A DNA stretch of 64,000 bases from an uncultured Ruminococcus sp. (GCA_910576995.1 CAJTLC010000015.1:3469-67468); one strand, 5' to 3'. Counted from the stretch's first letter, positions 8,160-17,312 are shown. Notes: generated by a model not told the origin, from the letters alone. Program-made: numbers and translations.

Positions 8160-9386
8160 TCAGTGCATACCGCCCTTTGTATAGAAATTATTCTGAATAA
8201 TAAGAGCGCAGCCGCCAAGGAAATTATTCTTGCCGTCCAGCTTGCTAAGTACAACTCTGTCGGCGATTTCCTCGCTAACAAGGTGTATCATCTCGCGCTT
8301 TACATAGTCGAACTGCTTTTCATTGAGTTTGAAGTTGTGCAGCACTATCTTCTTCGCAAAATGGCTGATTGCAATATTATTGATAAGTACGGTGTATTTA
8401 GCGATTATATCGTCCACCAGATTCTTGACCGGTTCTTCTCCGCGCATCAGCGCCATAAATACGTTGTCGATATTGATCTTGTTCTTATCGCCTTCGGTAA
8501 TATCGTACAAAATAGGAGTCTTGTCCTTTGAATATATCTCGCATACAGCCGAATGCAGTGCAACTCTTGAAAGCTCAGCCTTAACCGAGCCGTTGGGATA
8601 TCCCTCATAAGCTCTGCCGTTGGGACATACGATGAATTTCTCGATCATAGACGTGTAGGAAATATAATCGCTGGAAAGTTCGTTTTTATTGACGATCGCA
8701 AGATTGACCTGATTGCCGTTGTGCAGGAACGCCATATTCGTCTGATATCCTGCTTTGGTGCGGAAATCATTGCTTGCAAGCGCCATAAGTCCCACAGCGT
8801 TTCCGCAGTGGATATCGATATCAAGACCGCTTGAAAGCTTTTCGATAAAGCCCGTGAAATCAAGTTCTCCGTCTTTAAAGAATATCTTTAGTTTGCCCCA
8901 CATCGAGGGAACGATGCCTACGCCTAAACCGAGGATCTTGTCTTTCGTAAGAGCGCTGTTCTCGATCATTGTATTGCACGACTTAATTATATAATTTATG
9001 ATATCTTTGCTGGTAGTTCTCTCGTCGATGATCATGCTCGACTTGTCGAGAATTTCCGAATTCAGGTTAGTAAGACCAATACTTACTTCCTTTTCATCAA
9101 CTGTTGCGCCAAGTGCGAAACGGCTGTTTATATTAATATCGATAAGTATCTTTCTTCTGCCCTTCTGAAGCTTTTCGGCATTGACCGGCGCCTCTCCGAT
9201 CTCGACCAGCACGCCCTCTTCGATCATTTCATTTGTTATGATCGTAACGGCTGCTCTTGTTATTTCAAGGGCGCTCGCCACGTCAACTCTTGAAATAGGG
9301 CCGTATTCCCTGATTATTCTTAAGATCTGCATTCTGTTGCGTCTTTTCAGATCCAATTTACTTATTCCTCTTTTTTCCATTTGCAT
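8160..9386 (-). CDS. ROK-family transcriptional regulator (NagC/XylR-like)
   Basis: About 408 residues. The N-terminal winged helix-turn-helix (about 15-75: NRMQILRIIREYGPISRVDVAS, ITRAAVTIITNEMIEEGVL) is the usual ROK DNA-binding domain. The C-terminal part follows the sugar-kinase fold, but the ROK zinc-binding signature and ATP motif (DxGxT) are not apparent, so it probably senses a sugar without phosphorylating it. Three in-frame ATGs (9395, 9386, 9380) lie close together. AAGGA 9 nt before 9386 and GGAG 9 nt before 9380 make the second or third more likely than the first. No obvious target gene is adjacent. The leader carries hairpin element E4 about 50 nt upstream. Confidence 0.85.
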   Translation of the reverse strand: MQMEKRGISKLDLKRRNRMQILRIIREYGPISRVDVASALEITRAAVTIITNEMIEEGVLVEIGEAPVNAEKLQKGRRKILIDININSRFALGATVDEKEVSIGLTNLNSEILDKSSMIIDERTTSKDIINYIIKSCNTMIENSALTKDKILGLGVGIVPSMWGKLKIFFKDGELDFTGFIEKLSSGLDIDIHCGNAVGLMALASNDFRTKAGYQTNMAFLHNGNQVNLAIVNKNELSSDYISYTSMIEKFIVCPNGRAYEGYPNGSVKAELSRVALHSAVCEIYSKDKTPILYDITEGDKNKINIDNVFMALMRGEEPVKNLVDDIIAKYTVLINNIAISHFAKKIVLHNFKLNEKQFDYVKREMIHLVSEEIADRVVLSKLDGKNNFLGGCALIIQNNFYTKGGMH

Positions 9387-9434
9387 AAACTCCATTCCTT
9401 TTTAATTACTTTGCCTAAGAACACGGGTTCTAAC

Positions 9435-9595
9435 AGACCTGTTCGCAAACCTCCGAACGCCGTCCGACTTGTCTTTTTTGCGTCATGCTTTGTCAATTCT
9501 CCTTGAAATACATACAGTATTCCTACAGAAAATTGACTTTGCCTGTCACAAAAAATCCTGCGTCATTCGGCGCTTCTACAGTTTTCGAACAGGTC
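9435..9595. repeat. long-hairpin element E4
   Basis: Inverted termini AGACCTGTTCG.AAAC enclose 161 bp. Inner arms GTCAATTTTC and GAGAATTGAC pair. Read on the minus strand, the apex is GGAATAC TGTAT GTATTTC. A variant with shorter paired inner arms. Confidence 0.8.
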
Positions 9596-9644
9596 TAAAT
9601 AAAAGGAGCAATCCAATTGGCGGTAACCTATGGCATTCCCTATT

Positions 9645-9696
9645 AGAGCCTGTTCAGTATTCAACGGCAAAAATGAAAAAGATACTGACAGGCTCT
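9645..9696. repeat. short element E5 (termini only)
   Basis: AGAGCCTGTTCAGTAT and its near-perfect inverse (ATACTGACAGGCTCT) are only about 20 nt apart: a 52-bp version retaining the outer arms of E7 without the apex. Probably an internally deleted copy. Confidence 0.75.
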
Positions 9697-9769
9697 TAGA
9701 GTGTGCGGACACTCCAGAACTTGTTTTCATAAATTAACGCAGAGAAGCCGAGTTTGCCACATACCGATA

Positions 9770-9869
9770 TATAACCGCCCTGCTTGAAATCAAAACAAAT
9801 TGTTGATAAAAATTTCTCATAGCATTTTATCCAGCTTCTTATGTTCCAATTTCAAGCAGGGTGACTATA
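9770..9869. repeat. hairpin element E6 (short relative of E9)
   Basis: TATAACCGCCCTGCTTGAAAT at the left end and its inverse ATTTCAAGCAGGGTGACTATA at the right end enclose 100 bp. The arms match those of E9 (19138-19297), but the GC-rich central core of E9 is missing. Confidence 0.8.
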
Positions 9870-10118
9870 CATTTCAGAAACTATGTACAAAAACGTCAGT
9901 TTCAAAACCGGTATATATACCCGCAGCCTTTGCAATAGCTGCAAGCATAAGAATCTGTCTGCAAAAACAAACGCAACTGTTCGTCAGGATCATACTTAAT
10001 GCTCCCTATATAGACAGATTCTCAGATCACCCAAAATAACATATTAATTATAACACAAATACATTAAAAAATAAACCCTTTCAAGTAAAAATTCTAAAAA
10101 TCAGCGTTATAAACAAAT

Positions 10119-11048
10119 CTAACAAAATATTTTTGTTAAATATTCCGTAAATTTTACGATGAGCGGAAGAGTAAGTACCGAAAGTAAAGTTCCGGCAGTA
10201 AAAATTTCCGATGAGTATAAATAATTTTTTCCGCACCGCAGGCATTGCAGCGTACACATCGCCGCAGGAGGTGCAGAAGCCGCCACAAGTATGGTAAGCT
10301 TGACTTTCATGCTTACGGGAATAAAGAGAAACGCAAGAGATAATATTACCGGAAGTATAATCAATCTTATCAAACACGTTCGGTATACTCCGCCCTTTTT
10401 CAGCATTCCAAACAGATTGGTTTCAGCCATACTCACTCCCGATACGACCATAGCAAGCGGCGTATTCAGATCAGATATATAATTAAGCGCGTCGGCAGGA
10501 AGCTGCGGAAGCCTGATCTGACAAAAAAAGGCAGCCAGCCCAAAAACTATTGCTATCACCGTAGGCGAATAGAATACCTTGGCTATTTTTTTCATATCGC
10601 GCTCCCCTGTGAGGAGGATAATTCCATGAGTCCACGCCACAAGGTTGAACACGGTAAGAAACGCCGTGAGATAAAACACACCTTCCATACCGAACAGAGC
10701 TTTTGCAAGCGGTATACCCATAAATCCGCAGTTTGAATAGATCGCTGAAAAACGTTCTATTTCAGTTTCACGGTTTTCTTTTTTTCTGATAAACAGATAT
10801 GACGCGGCGATCATGATAAGGAATACCGCTGCCGAGATCGCAAACGCCATTAAAAGATTCCGCACCAGTTCTCCGCGCAGTTCCGTCTGATACGACATGA
10901 ATATCACAACAGGATTAACTATCTGCAATACGAATTTTGATAAGCCCTTATTTGTTTCGGAACTTATTATGCCTGTTTTTCGGCAGATCGCGCCGACCAG
11001 CATAAGAATGAGCATTATGACTGTCTGCCGCAAAATTATCAGTGACAC
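10119..11048 (-). CDS. AEC-family (auxin efflux carrier-like) transporter
   Basis: 309 residues with about ten hydrophobic segments spread over the whole length, arranged as two five-helix halves. The family hallmark NCGFMGIPLA (about residues 108-117) and the LNTPLAMVVSG motif of the second half are present. Bacterial AEC proteins export or import small organic acids such as malate or malonate. The substrate here cannot be read from sequence. The gene is downstream of, and 12 nt from, a zinc-ribbon membrane protein gene, apparently in one transcript. Confidence 0.88.
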   Translation of the reverse strand: MSLIILRQTVIMLILMLVGAICRKTGIISSETNKGLSKFVLQIVNPVVIFMSYQTELRGELVRNLLMAFAISAAVFLIMIAASYLFIRKKENRETEIERFSAIYSNCGFMGIPLAKALFGMEGVFYLTAFLTVFNLVAWTHGIILLTGERDMKKIAKVFYSPTVIAIVFGLAAFFCQIRLPQLPADALNYISDLNTPLAMVVSGVSMAETNLFGMLKKGGVYRTCLIRLIILPVILSLAFLFIPVSMKVKLTILVAASAPPAAMCTLQCLRCGKNYLYSSEIFTAGTLLSVLTLPLIVKFTEYLTKIFC

Positions 11049-11060
11049 GCAAACACTTCC

Positions 11061-11768
11061 TTAGGAAATATTGACGGCTTCAGTTATATAATATGCATTA
11101 TCGCTGAATTTCGGACAGAATTTCCAGCCATCGTTTTTGAGTTTTACTACCGTAAGCCAGCAATTGGGAGTTTCCTCGCCGCCCTTGGTCTTGAATTCGA
11201 ACTCCACCTCGACGCGATAAGCCTTTTTAACGTCAGCTCCATATTCGTCGGCGTAGAACGTTTCGACCTCTTCGAGATTGCTTCCGCTTAATTTTTCCTT
11301 GGCAACAATATCGTATTTAGCACGCTTGAATCCCGATTCGTCAAGCTTGGAATCAATTTTTTTATCGTTCTGTTTCAGGTAATCCTTCCATGTCAGATTG
11401 CTGTTTTTGACTTCCACACGTTTTTCCGCAAGAGCGTCCTCTGTATATACGGCTTCGAGGATAAGTTCTGTATCCGCCTTATTTACGCCCTTTATCACGT
11501 CTTTAACAGGCTTTTTATATGCGTTCGCGGAGGAAAATATCATGACTGCCAATAAAAATATCAGCAGTATCACAGCAGCGACCGCCGCCAATATTCCGTA
11601 TTTCTTCAGCTTATCTTTAGTGATGCCGTCAGCCTTTATCGGCTTTTTTCCGTCAAAAATAACTTCCGTCTCAACGCTTTCCTTTTCAGGATTCTCCTTG
11701 AGAAAATCCTTGCAGGTACATCTGCTTTTTTTATCAAGTTTTTTCCCGCAATATTTACAGTACTCCAT
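11061..11768 (-). CDS. zinc-ribbon, single-pass membrane protein
   Basis: 235 residues. An N-terminal zinc ribbon is formed by two Cys pairs (CKYC at 4-7 and CTC at 17-19). A charged cytoplasmic stretch follows, then one membrane helix (about 58-80). The extracytoplasmic domain (about 85-235) has alternating helices and strands and resembles the NTF2-like domains often attached to such anchors. The family's biochemical role is unknown. A GGAGG site precedes the ATG. It begins a two-gene unit with the AEC transporter. Confidence 0.78.
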   Translation of the reverse strand: MEYCKYCGKKLDKKSRCTCKDFLKENPEKESVETEVIFDGKKPIKADGITKDKLKKYGILAAVAAVILLIFLLAVMIFSSANAYKKPVKDVIKGVNKADTELILEAVYTEDALAEKRVEVKNSNLTWKDYLKQNDKKIDSKLDESGFKRAKYDIVAKEKLSGSNLEEVETFYADEYGADVKKAYRVEVEFEFKTKGGEETPNCWLTVVKLKNDGWKFCPKFSDNAYYITEAVNIS

Positions 11769-11821
11769 TTAAATTCCTCCAAATCCATTATCAGAGCCGT
11801 TCAAAACCCACTCCAATGTAA

Positions 11822-11850
11822 ATTTTAGCACAATTTGTAAATAAAGTCAA
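11822..11850 (-). promoter_or_regulatory. sigma-A promoter of the zinc-ribbon/AEC unit
   Basis: TTGACT (11850-11845) and TAAAAT (11827-11822) on the minus strand, 17-nt spacer, about 54 nt before the start codon. Confidence 0.7.
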
Positions 11851-11940
11851 TAGTATTCTCACGTAATCCACGCAAATCAATTTACATATCATAATTTTAA
11901 TATAAACTTCATTATTCTGATATTAAAACAAAAGTCGTCA

Positions 11941-11949
11941 TGCTATAAT
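11941..11949 (+). promoter_or_regulatory. extended -10 promoter of the GH5 gene
   Basis: TGCTATAAT is an extended -10 (TGn plus TATAAT) 40 nt before the start codon. No good -35 hexamer is seen 17 nt upstream, as is common for extended -10 promoters. Confidence 0.5.
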
Positions 11950-11988
11950 AATGTCAATAAATTCATGTATTCAGGAGGAATAACTATC

Positions 11989-13020
11989 ATGAAAGAATTT
12001 ACCGGTTACAAAAAAGGCATAAATTTAGGCGGCTGGCTCTCCCAGCCTGCCTGCGGAAATTTTACAAAAGAGCATCTCGACAACTTTGTAACAGAATCCG
12101 ATATCGCCTATATTTCGTCGTTGGGACTCGATCATGTAAGACTTCCCATCGACTATGAAGTAATTCAAAAAGACGACGGAAGACTTATTGAAAGCGGATT
12201 CAGCCGCATTGAAAAATGCATTCAATGGTGTGTAAAACATGGACTGAGAATCGTTCTCGACCTCCATAAGGCCTGCGGATACGTTTTTGACGACGAATCA
12301 AACAGCGATCTTTTCCATGATCAAAAGCTTCAGACGATATTCATTGAATTGTGGAAAGAAATGACGCGAAGATTCGGCAAATATTCAGATATTGCCGCAT
12401 TTGAGCTGCTGAACGAGATCACCGATAAAAATACCGCTGAAGCATGGAACGCGATCGCAGCCGAAACTATCGCCGCAATACGCGCGATAAATACGGATAT
12501 AAGGATAATTATCGGCGGCTACGAAAATTCGAGCATAGAGGGGCTTTCCGCGCTTGAAAAACCTGCCGACGAAAATATCGTGTTTACATTCCACTGCTAT
12601 AATCCGCTTATTTTCACTCATCAGTCGGCTTACTGGGTTAAAAATATGCCTGCCGATTTTAAGCTGAAATATCCCGCCGCACCCTCGGAATACCGCGAAA
12701 TTTCCCATAAATATTTCGGCGATATTTACGACCGCGAATTGAATTACAACAACGAAGTTTTCGATCAGGGATATTTTGAGGAATTGTTTTCACCCGCCCT
12801 TAAAATCAGCGAAAAGTACAACGTTCCGCTATATTGCGGCGAATATGGAGTTATTGATCTTGCCGATACGGAAAGCGCTGTAAAATGGTTTTGCGATATT
12901 CAGAATGCTCTGAAAAAATTCGGTATAGTTCATGCCGCATGGACTTACAAAAACAAAGATTTCGGCTTGACTGACGAACATTACTCGGATATATTCCAAG
13001 AAATAATAAATAACTCTTAA
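11989..13020 (+). CDS. cytoplasmic GH5 family beta-glucanase/glucosidase
   Basis: 343 residues, a complete (beta/alpha)8 glycoside hydrolase of family 5. Visible motifs: GINLGGWLSQP, VRLPIDYE, DLHKACGY, the acid/base Glu in FELLNEI, HCYNPL, the nucleophile Glu in YCGEYGV, and WTYKNKDFG. The pattern is closest to exo-glucanase-like members acting on short beta-glucans. There is no signal peptide, linker or dockerin, so it should work on cellodextrins or similar oligosaccharides taken up by the cell, unlike the cellulosomal enzymes in this window. An AGGAGGA site precedes ATG 11989 by 8 nt; upstream in-frame starts are inside or before that site. Confidence 0.9.
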   Translation: MKEFTGYKKGINLGGWLSQPACGNFTKEHLDNFVTESDIAYISSLGLDHVRLPIDYEVIQKDDGRLIESGFSRIEKCIQWCVKHGLRIVLDLHKACGYVFDDESNSDLFHDQKLQTIFIELWKEMTRRFGKYSDIAAFELLNEITDKNTAEAWNAIAAETIAAIRAINTDIRIIIGGYENSSIEGLSALEKPADENIVFTFHCYNPLIFTHQSAYWVKNMPADFKLKYPAAPSEYREISHKYFGDIYDRELNYNNEVFDQGYFEELFSPALKISEKYNVPLYCGEYGVIDLADTESAVKWFCDIQNALKKFGIVHAAWTYKNKDFGLTDEHYSDIFQEIINNS

Positions 13021-13057
13021 GAAAACAGTTTAATTTACACAAATATACAAAATTCTA

Positions 13058-13086
13058 TTGCTATTTTCTTCATGCAGTGATATAAT
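13058..13086 (+). promoter_or_regulatory. sigma-A promoter of the sulP/rmuC unit
   Basis: TTGCTA (13058-13063) and TATAAT (13081-13086), 17-nt spacer. The predicted start of transcription (about 13093) falls at the left end of hairpin element E7. Confidence 0.7.
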
Positions 13087-13090
13087 TTTA

Positions 13091-13251
13091 AGAGCCTGTT
13101 CAGTATCTTTTTATGTACAGATTTTCGAGAAGATTTTTGCCTGACAAGGAAAAAAGGTGCAGGAATGCTGACGCATTCCAAGACTTTTTGACGAAGTTCA
13201 GGCGAAAAATCTACCAAAAAGACGTGCGTAAAAAGATACTGAACAGGCTCT
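13091..13251. repeat. long-hairpin element E7 in the sulP leader
   Basis: Nearly perfect termini: AGAGCCTGTTCAGTATCTTT and its inverse enclose 161 bp. Inner arms AGATTTTTGCCTGA and TCAGGCGAAAAATCT pair. The apex is GGAATGC TGAC GCATTCC, a seven-pair stem in which one pair differs in both bases from E2 and E11 (GGAATAC/GTATTCC). It is the cleanest member of the family. Confidence 0.95.
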
Positions 13252-13279
13252 AAAGCAATAATATCGCAGGAGGAAAAAA

Positions 13280-14992
13280 ATGGATTCAACAGAAACATTG
13301 CCTAAAAAGAAAACTGAGGAAAAACTTAAACCAAAGCTTTTCTCCGTCATGAAAAATTATACCAAAGAACAGTTCTTAAAAGACGTGATTTCAGGCATAA
13401 TCGTAGCTATTATAGCCCTGCCCCTTTCTATCGCGCTCGCTCTTGCCTCCGGTGTAAGCCCCGAACGAGGTCTTTACACGGCTATAATCGCCGGATTTAT
13501 CGTATCGTTTCTCGGCGGAAGCCGCGTACAGATCGCAGGTCCGACGGCCGCTTTCGCCACCATTGTTGCGGGGATCGTAGCTTCCGAGGGAATGGACGGA
13601 CTTGCAATTTCCACCATAATGGCAGGTATCTTCCTTATAATTATGGGTCTGTGCAGATTTGGAAATCTGATAAAATATATACCTAATACAATAACGGCAG
13701 GATTCACATTCGGAATCGCCGTAACTATAGTGATAGGTCAGATAAAAGATTTTTGCGGCATGACTTTTTCAGGCTCTCCGATAGAAACTACCGAAAAAGT
13801 CATGGAACTTATACGCAGCGCGAATACTTTTAATTATCAGGCATTTTTGATAGGTCTGCTTTCGCTGGCTATTCTTATTTTCTGGCCGAAAAAGCTTGAA
13901 AAGATTCCGCCGTCGCTTATCGCGGTAATCGTCGGCGCGGCTATCGTCAAACTCAGCGGAATCAGCGTAAATACTATAGGCGATCTTTATGAAATATCAT
14001 CTGCACCGCCTAAATTCAGTCTGCCCGAAGTCAGCCTTGAACGTATACGCGCGCTGGTTCCGAATGCTCTTACAATAGCAGTTCTCGCTGCTGTGGAATC
14101 GCTGCTGTCATGCGTAGTTGCAGACGGTATGATTGGTTCGAAGCATCGCTCAAATATGGAATTGACGGCTCAGGGCGCAGGAAATATCGCCTCCGCACTT
14201 TTCGGCGGAATCCCCGCAACAGGCGCTATCGCACGTACTGCCGCAAACATCAAAAACGGAGGAAGAACTCCGATCGCAGGCATGGTACACGCTGTAGTCG
14301 TACTTATAATTCTTATACTTCTCATGCCATATGCGGCAATGATCCCCATGCCTACTATCGCGGCAATATTATTTATGGTAGCATATAATATGTGCGGCTG
14401 GAGAGGTATAGCAAGCATGATAAAAACTTCCCCGAAAAGCGATATAATCGTGCTGCTTGTAACGCTTATCCTCACCGTCGTTTTCGATCTCGTAGTAGCT
14501 ATCGGAGTCGGACTGGTGCTGGCGGCTCTTCTGTTTATGAAGCGCATGGCAGACGTTACGGAAGTTCACGGCTGGGTATATGTTGACGACGAGGACGACG
14601 ATCCTGATCACATCGCACTGAAAAAAGTTCCCGATAACACTAAAGTTTACGAAATAAACGGCCCTATGTTCTTTGCGGTTTCCGATAAATTCAACTATAT
14701 TCTTGACGATCACAAACACGTCGACGTACTTTGTATTCGAATGAGAAACGTTCCCGCTATAGACGCAACGGGAATCCAAAATCTTGAAAAGATCGCTGAA
14801 AGATGCAAAAAATATAATATATCGGTAATATTCTCTCATGTAAACGAACAGCCCATGCAGGCTATGGAAAAGGCAGGCTTCATCGAAAAAATCGGCAAAG
14901 AAAATTTCTGCCCTCACATTGACGACGCACTCATCAGGGCTGCCGAACTTGAAAAAATCGCAGAAGCAAAACGTACGAAACGAAAGGACTAA
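13280..14992 (+). CDS. SulP-family anion permease with STAS domain
   Basis: 570 residues. A membrane domain of 12-14 helices (about 30-430) begins with the family motif near ALPLSIALALASGVSPERGLYTA and contains GSRVQIAGPTAAFATIV, the conserved anion-site region. A C-terminal cytoplasmic STAS domain (about 455-555) includes MRNVPAIDATGIQNLEKI. SulP proteins move sulfate, bicarbonate or dicarboxylates; the substrate is not deducible. An AGGAGGAAAAAA site precedes the ATG. rmuC follows after 1 nt. Confidence 0.92.
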   Translation: MDSTETLPKKKTEEKLKPKLFSVMKNYTKEQFLKDVISGIIVAIIALPLSIALALASGVSPERGLYTAIIAGFIVSFLGGSRVQIAGPTAAFATIVAGIVASEGMDGLAISTIMAGIFLIIMGLCRFGNLIKYIPNTITAGFTFGIAVTIVIGQIKDFCGMTFSGSPIETTEKVMELIRSANTFNYQAFLIGLLSLAILIFWPKKLEKIPPSLIAVIVGAAIVKLSGISVNTIGDLYEISSAPPKFSLPEVSLERIRALVPNALTIAVLAAVESLLSCVVADGMIGSKHRSNMELTAQGAGNIASALFGGIPATGAIARTAANIKNGGRTPIAGMVHAVVVLIILILLMPYAAMIPMPTIAAILFMVAYNMCGWRGIASMIKTSPKSDIIVLLVTLILTVVFDLVVAIGVGLVLAALLFMKRMADVTEVHGWVYVDDEDDDPDHIALKKVPDNTKVYEINGPMFFAVSDKFNYILDDHKHVDVLCIRMRNVPAIDATGIQNLEKIAERCKKYNISVIFSHVNEQPMQAMEKAGFIEKIGKENFCPHIDDALIRAAELEKIAEAKRTKRKD

Positions 14993-14993
14993 T

Positions 14994-16253
14994 ATGGACG
15001 TAATTTTGATAATATGCGCGCTTCTGAATCTTGCACTGCTCGCGTTCCTTATCACGCTTATAGTACGAGCTGCCGAAAAAAGCCGCGGTTTCGGCAAAAA
15101 AGATATTTCCGAAATGAAAAAACAGCTTGACGTTCTGTCGCGCACAAGCGAAAATCAAAATCGCATAATGATGGAAATGGCAGTTAAAATCAGCGATTCG
15201 GTCGTCAGGCAGATCTCCATGCTCGGCGGAGAATTGAGAGAAAATCAGGAAAATCAGCAGAAACATTCCGTAGACGTGCTTATGAAGATCGAAAACGATA
15301 TGAAAGAACTTAGCCGCGAAAACCGCGAGGGATTGGAGAAAATTCGCAGCTCCAACGCCGAAAGCCTTGACAGAATAAATAATACCGTCAACGATAAGCT
15401 GCAAAAAACTCTCGACGATAAGATCTCGCGCTCGTTCGAAACCGTAAACAAGCGGCTTGCCGAAGTTTACGAGGGGCTGGGCGAAATGAAAAACGTCGCT
15501 TCGGGAGTTTCAGATCTGAAAAACGTCCTCTCAAATGTAAAGACGCGCGGAATTATGGGCGAACTTCAATTATCCGCTATTTTAAGCGAAATTCTCGCTC
15601 CGGAGCAATATGAAGAACAGGCTGCCGTAATAAGCGGCAGTCCCGAAAGAGTGGATTTTGCAGTAAAACTTCCCGGCATGAGCGACGGCGAATTCGTCTA
15701 TCTGCCTATAGATTCAAAATTTCCCGGCGATACATATTCCGCACTGCTTAACGCCTATGAATCGGGCAGCGCGGAAGAACTTAAAACCCGTCGTGCCGCT
15801 TTAGATACAGAAATAAAACGCTGTGCCAAAAGTATTCGCGATAAGTATGTAAAACCGCCGTATACTACAGATTTTGCAATTATGTTCCTGCCGTTTGAGG
15901 GACTGTACGCCGAGGTAGTAAATATGGGACTGGTGGAGATTTTACAGCGAAATTACAAGGTAAATATCGCAGGGCCGTCGAATATGGCGGCAATGCTCAA
16001 CAGTTTGCAAATGGGATTCCGCACGCTTGCAATTCAGAAAAAAAGCGGCGAAGTGTGGATGGTTCTCGAAGCCGCAAAGAAAGAATTCGAAACTTTCGAA
16101 AAAGGGCTTACCGATACGCGAAATCGCCTCCGTCAGGCTGATGAAGAACTTGACAAGCTTATCGGAACGCGTACGCGCGCAATTAACCGCAAACTTAAAA
16201 CTGTTACCGCTCTCGACTCTTCCGACGAAGCTGTCCGGCTTATTGATTCGTAA
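14994..16253 (+). CDS. rmuC: DNA recombination protein RmuC
   Basis: 419 residues: an N-terminal membrane helix (about 4-24), a long coiled coil (about 35-175), and the RmuC nuclease-like domain (about 180-390) with GELQLSAILSEILAPEQYEEQ, LPIDSKFPGDTY and AGPSNMAAMLNSLQMGFRTL. RmuC limits inversions at short inverted repeats, which is of interest in a genome rich in long-hairpin repeats. The ATG at 14994 was chosen over longer in-frame options because it follows the SulP stop by 1 nt and has AAAGGA upstream. Confidence 0.93.
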   Translation: MDVILIICALLNLALLAFLITLIVRAAEKSRGFGKKDISEMKKQLDVLSRTSENQNRIMMEMAVKISDSVVRQISMLGGELRENQENQQKHSVDVLMKIENDMKELSRENREGLEKIRSSNAESLDRINNTVNDKLQKTLDDKISRSFETVNKRLAEVYEGLGEMKNVASGVSDLKNVLSNVKTRGIMGELQLSAILSEILAPEQYEEQAAVISGSPERVDFAVKLPGMSDGEFVYLPIDSKFPGDTYSALLNAYESGSAEELKTRRAALDTEIKRCAKSIRDKYVKPPYTTDFAIMFLPFEGLYAEVVNMGLVEILQRNYKVNIAGPSNMAAMLNSLQMGFRTLAIQKKSGEVWMVLEAAKKEFETFEKGLTDTRNRLRQADEELDKLIGTRTRAINRKLKTVTALDSSDEAVRLIDS

Positions 16254-16265
16254 AAAATATCACAA

Positions 16266-16297
16266 TAAAAAAACTCCCTTAATCAGGAGTTTTTTTA
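16266..16297. terminator. bidirectional terminator after rmuC
   Basis: AAAAAAACTCC pairs with GGAGTTTTTTT around a CTTAATCA loop. T tracts on both strands also serve the convergent gene on the right. Confidence 0.88.
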
Positions 16298-16314
16298 TAT
16301 TTAGAACATATTAA

Positions 16315-17214
16315 TTATTCATGTTTTTTTCTGCGAGTAACCGCAAATGCAGCGGCAGCCGCTCCTAATACGCCAACAGCTGCGCCAACGCCGTGATCTC
16401 CTGTTTTCGGAGAAGTCGACGATTTTGTAGTTGAAGCTGCGGTAGTTTTGGCAGAAGCAGTTGTTTTGGAATTTTTCTTGGTCGAAGTCGCCTTTGAAGC
16501 CGTTGTGGTCTTCTTTACAACAGCGGTCGCAGTCGTCTTCTTTACAGCCGTTGTTGAAGGTGCGGCAGCTGTAGTTGTTTCAGGAACTTCAGCAGCGTCG
16601 AGAGCCGTAAATTCCAGACTTTTATCATTCGCAAATTTTTCAGCGGCAGTACCCTTATAGCCATGAACCGATTTCAGTCCCGTAAAACCGCTGAACGCAT
16701 TATCGGATATAGAAGAAATGTTTTTACCGAATTTTACCTGCGTAACTCCGCTGCCCATATCAAAGCCATCGAAGCGGACTTCCGTTACATTATCCGTAAA
16801 AACAATAGTGCTGATATTCATTGCATTTACCTTACTAACGATCTCGGCAAAGCTATCCGCCTTATCGGAAGGAATCGAACTTCCTTTTGTAATAACAGCG
16901 CCGTCTATCGTCATCACGCCGTTTCCGCATATAATGCTCATGTTGGCTGCCGAATCGTAGAATGAAATCTGACTGCCGTCGTCCGAGATTTTAACTGTAA
17001 TATTGCCGAAAGTTTCCTCATTTGAAGGAGTTTCTTCAGGCGTAGTTTCCGTAATATCAGACTTTTCATCGGCTGATGTGGTAGTGGAAATCTCCTCGGC
17101 AGCTACGGGAGCGGCGGGAACCTCTTCACCCTCGGCAAACGCCGTTGCCACGCTCATAGTTGAACCAATAGCCAGTGCAAGCGCCATTGCGGTAAGTTTG
17201 TTTGATGATCTCAT
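16315..17214 (-). CDS. exported protein with LRR_5 (BspA-like) unit and sortase-like C-terminus
   Basis: 299 residues. A signal peptide (1-28) ends ATAFAEG. A Thr/Glu-rich stretch follows, then a beta domain (about 65-145) and one BspA-like leucine-rich repeat cap (about 150-205; VTQVKFGKNISSISDNAF then a YKGTAAEKFAND capping unit). A Lys/Thr/Ala-rich linker (about 210-265) leads to a sorting-type tail: SPKTGD, a Gly/Ala-rich hydrophobic helix and TRRKKHE. SPKTG in place of LPXTG is a common variant in Clostridia and predicts sortase anchoring, but is weaker evidence than the LPQTG protein at 5654. A CAAGGAGG site lies before the start. The leader contains one of two CRISPR-repeat-like sequences. 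Confidence 0.82.
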   Translation of the reverse strand: MRSSNKLTAMALALAIGSTMSVATAFAEGEEVPAAPVAAEEISTTTSADEKSDITETTPEETPSNEETFGNITVKISDDGSQISFYDSAANMSIICGNGVMTIDGAVITKGSSIPSDKADSFAEIVSKVNAMNISTIVFTDNVTEVRFDGFDMGSGVTQVKFGKNISSISDNAFSGFTGLKSVHGYKGTAAEKFANDKSLEFTALDAAEVPETTTAAAPSTTAVKKTTATAVVKKTTTASKATSTKKNSKTTASAKTTAASTTKSSTSPKTGDHGVGAAVGVLGAAAAAFAVTRRKKHE

Positions 17215-17261
17215 AATTATGACCTCCTTGATTGTTATGTCTTAAATGTTAAATAATGATG

Positions 17262-17312
17262 TTATTTCAATCCGCATGCTCTGTCAGGAGCATGAGACCA
17301 AGAATGTATAGT
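17262..17312 (-). repeat. solitary CRISPR-repeat-like sequence, copy A
   Basis: Read on the minus strand: AACTATACATTCTTGG, then a hairpin CATGCTC CTGACA GAGCATG, then CGGATTGAAATA. It aligns without gaps to copy B (35351-35401) over about 48 nt with about 8 differences. The hairpin followed by GGATTGAAAT is the form of type I-C-like CRISPR repeats, but no second repeat or spacer follows. It lies in the 5' leader between promoter and start codon of the gene at 16315-17214. Confidence 0.6.

Larger units (their letters stand above)
9597..10118. other. gene-free region holding E5 and E6
   Basis: No credible gene. Apart from E5 and E6 there is a further partial terminus (AGAACTTGTTTTCATAA at about 9717) and a spaced inverted pair, AGAATCTGTCT (about 9950) with AGACAGATTCT (about 10011). 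The area looks like a landing site for repeat elements between the ROK gene and the end of the AEC transporter gene. Confidence 0.6.

Noticed and set aside
9645..9696. Simple transcription terminator
   Set aside because: Stem flanks have no T tract, and its arms match the termini of E7, so it is a shortened element.
14369..15145. 258-residue minus-strand frame across the sulP/rmuC junction
   Set aside because: Antisense to the STAS domain and rmuC start; composition is that of a shadow frame.
17262..17312. A CRISPR array
   Set aside because: Only one repeat-like unit at each of two distant places, no spacers and no cas gene in the window; reported as solitary repeats instead.
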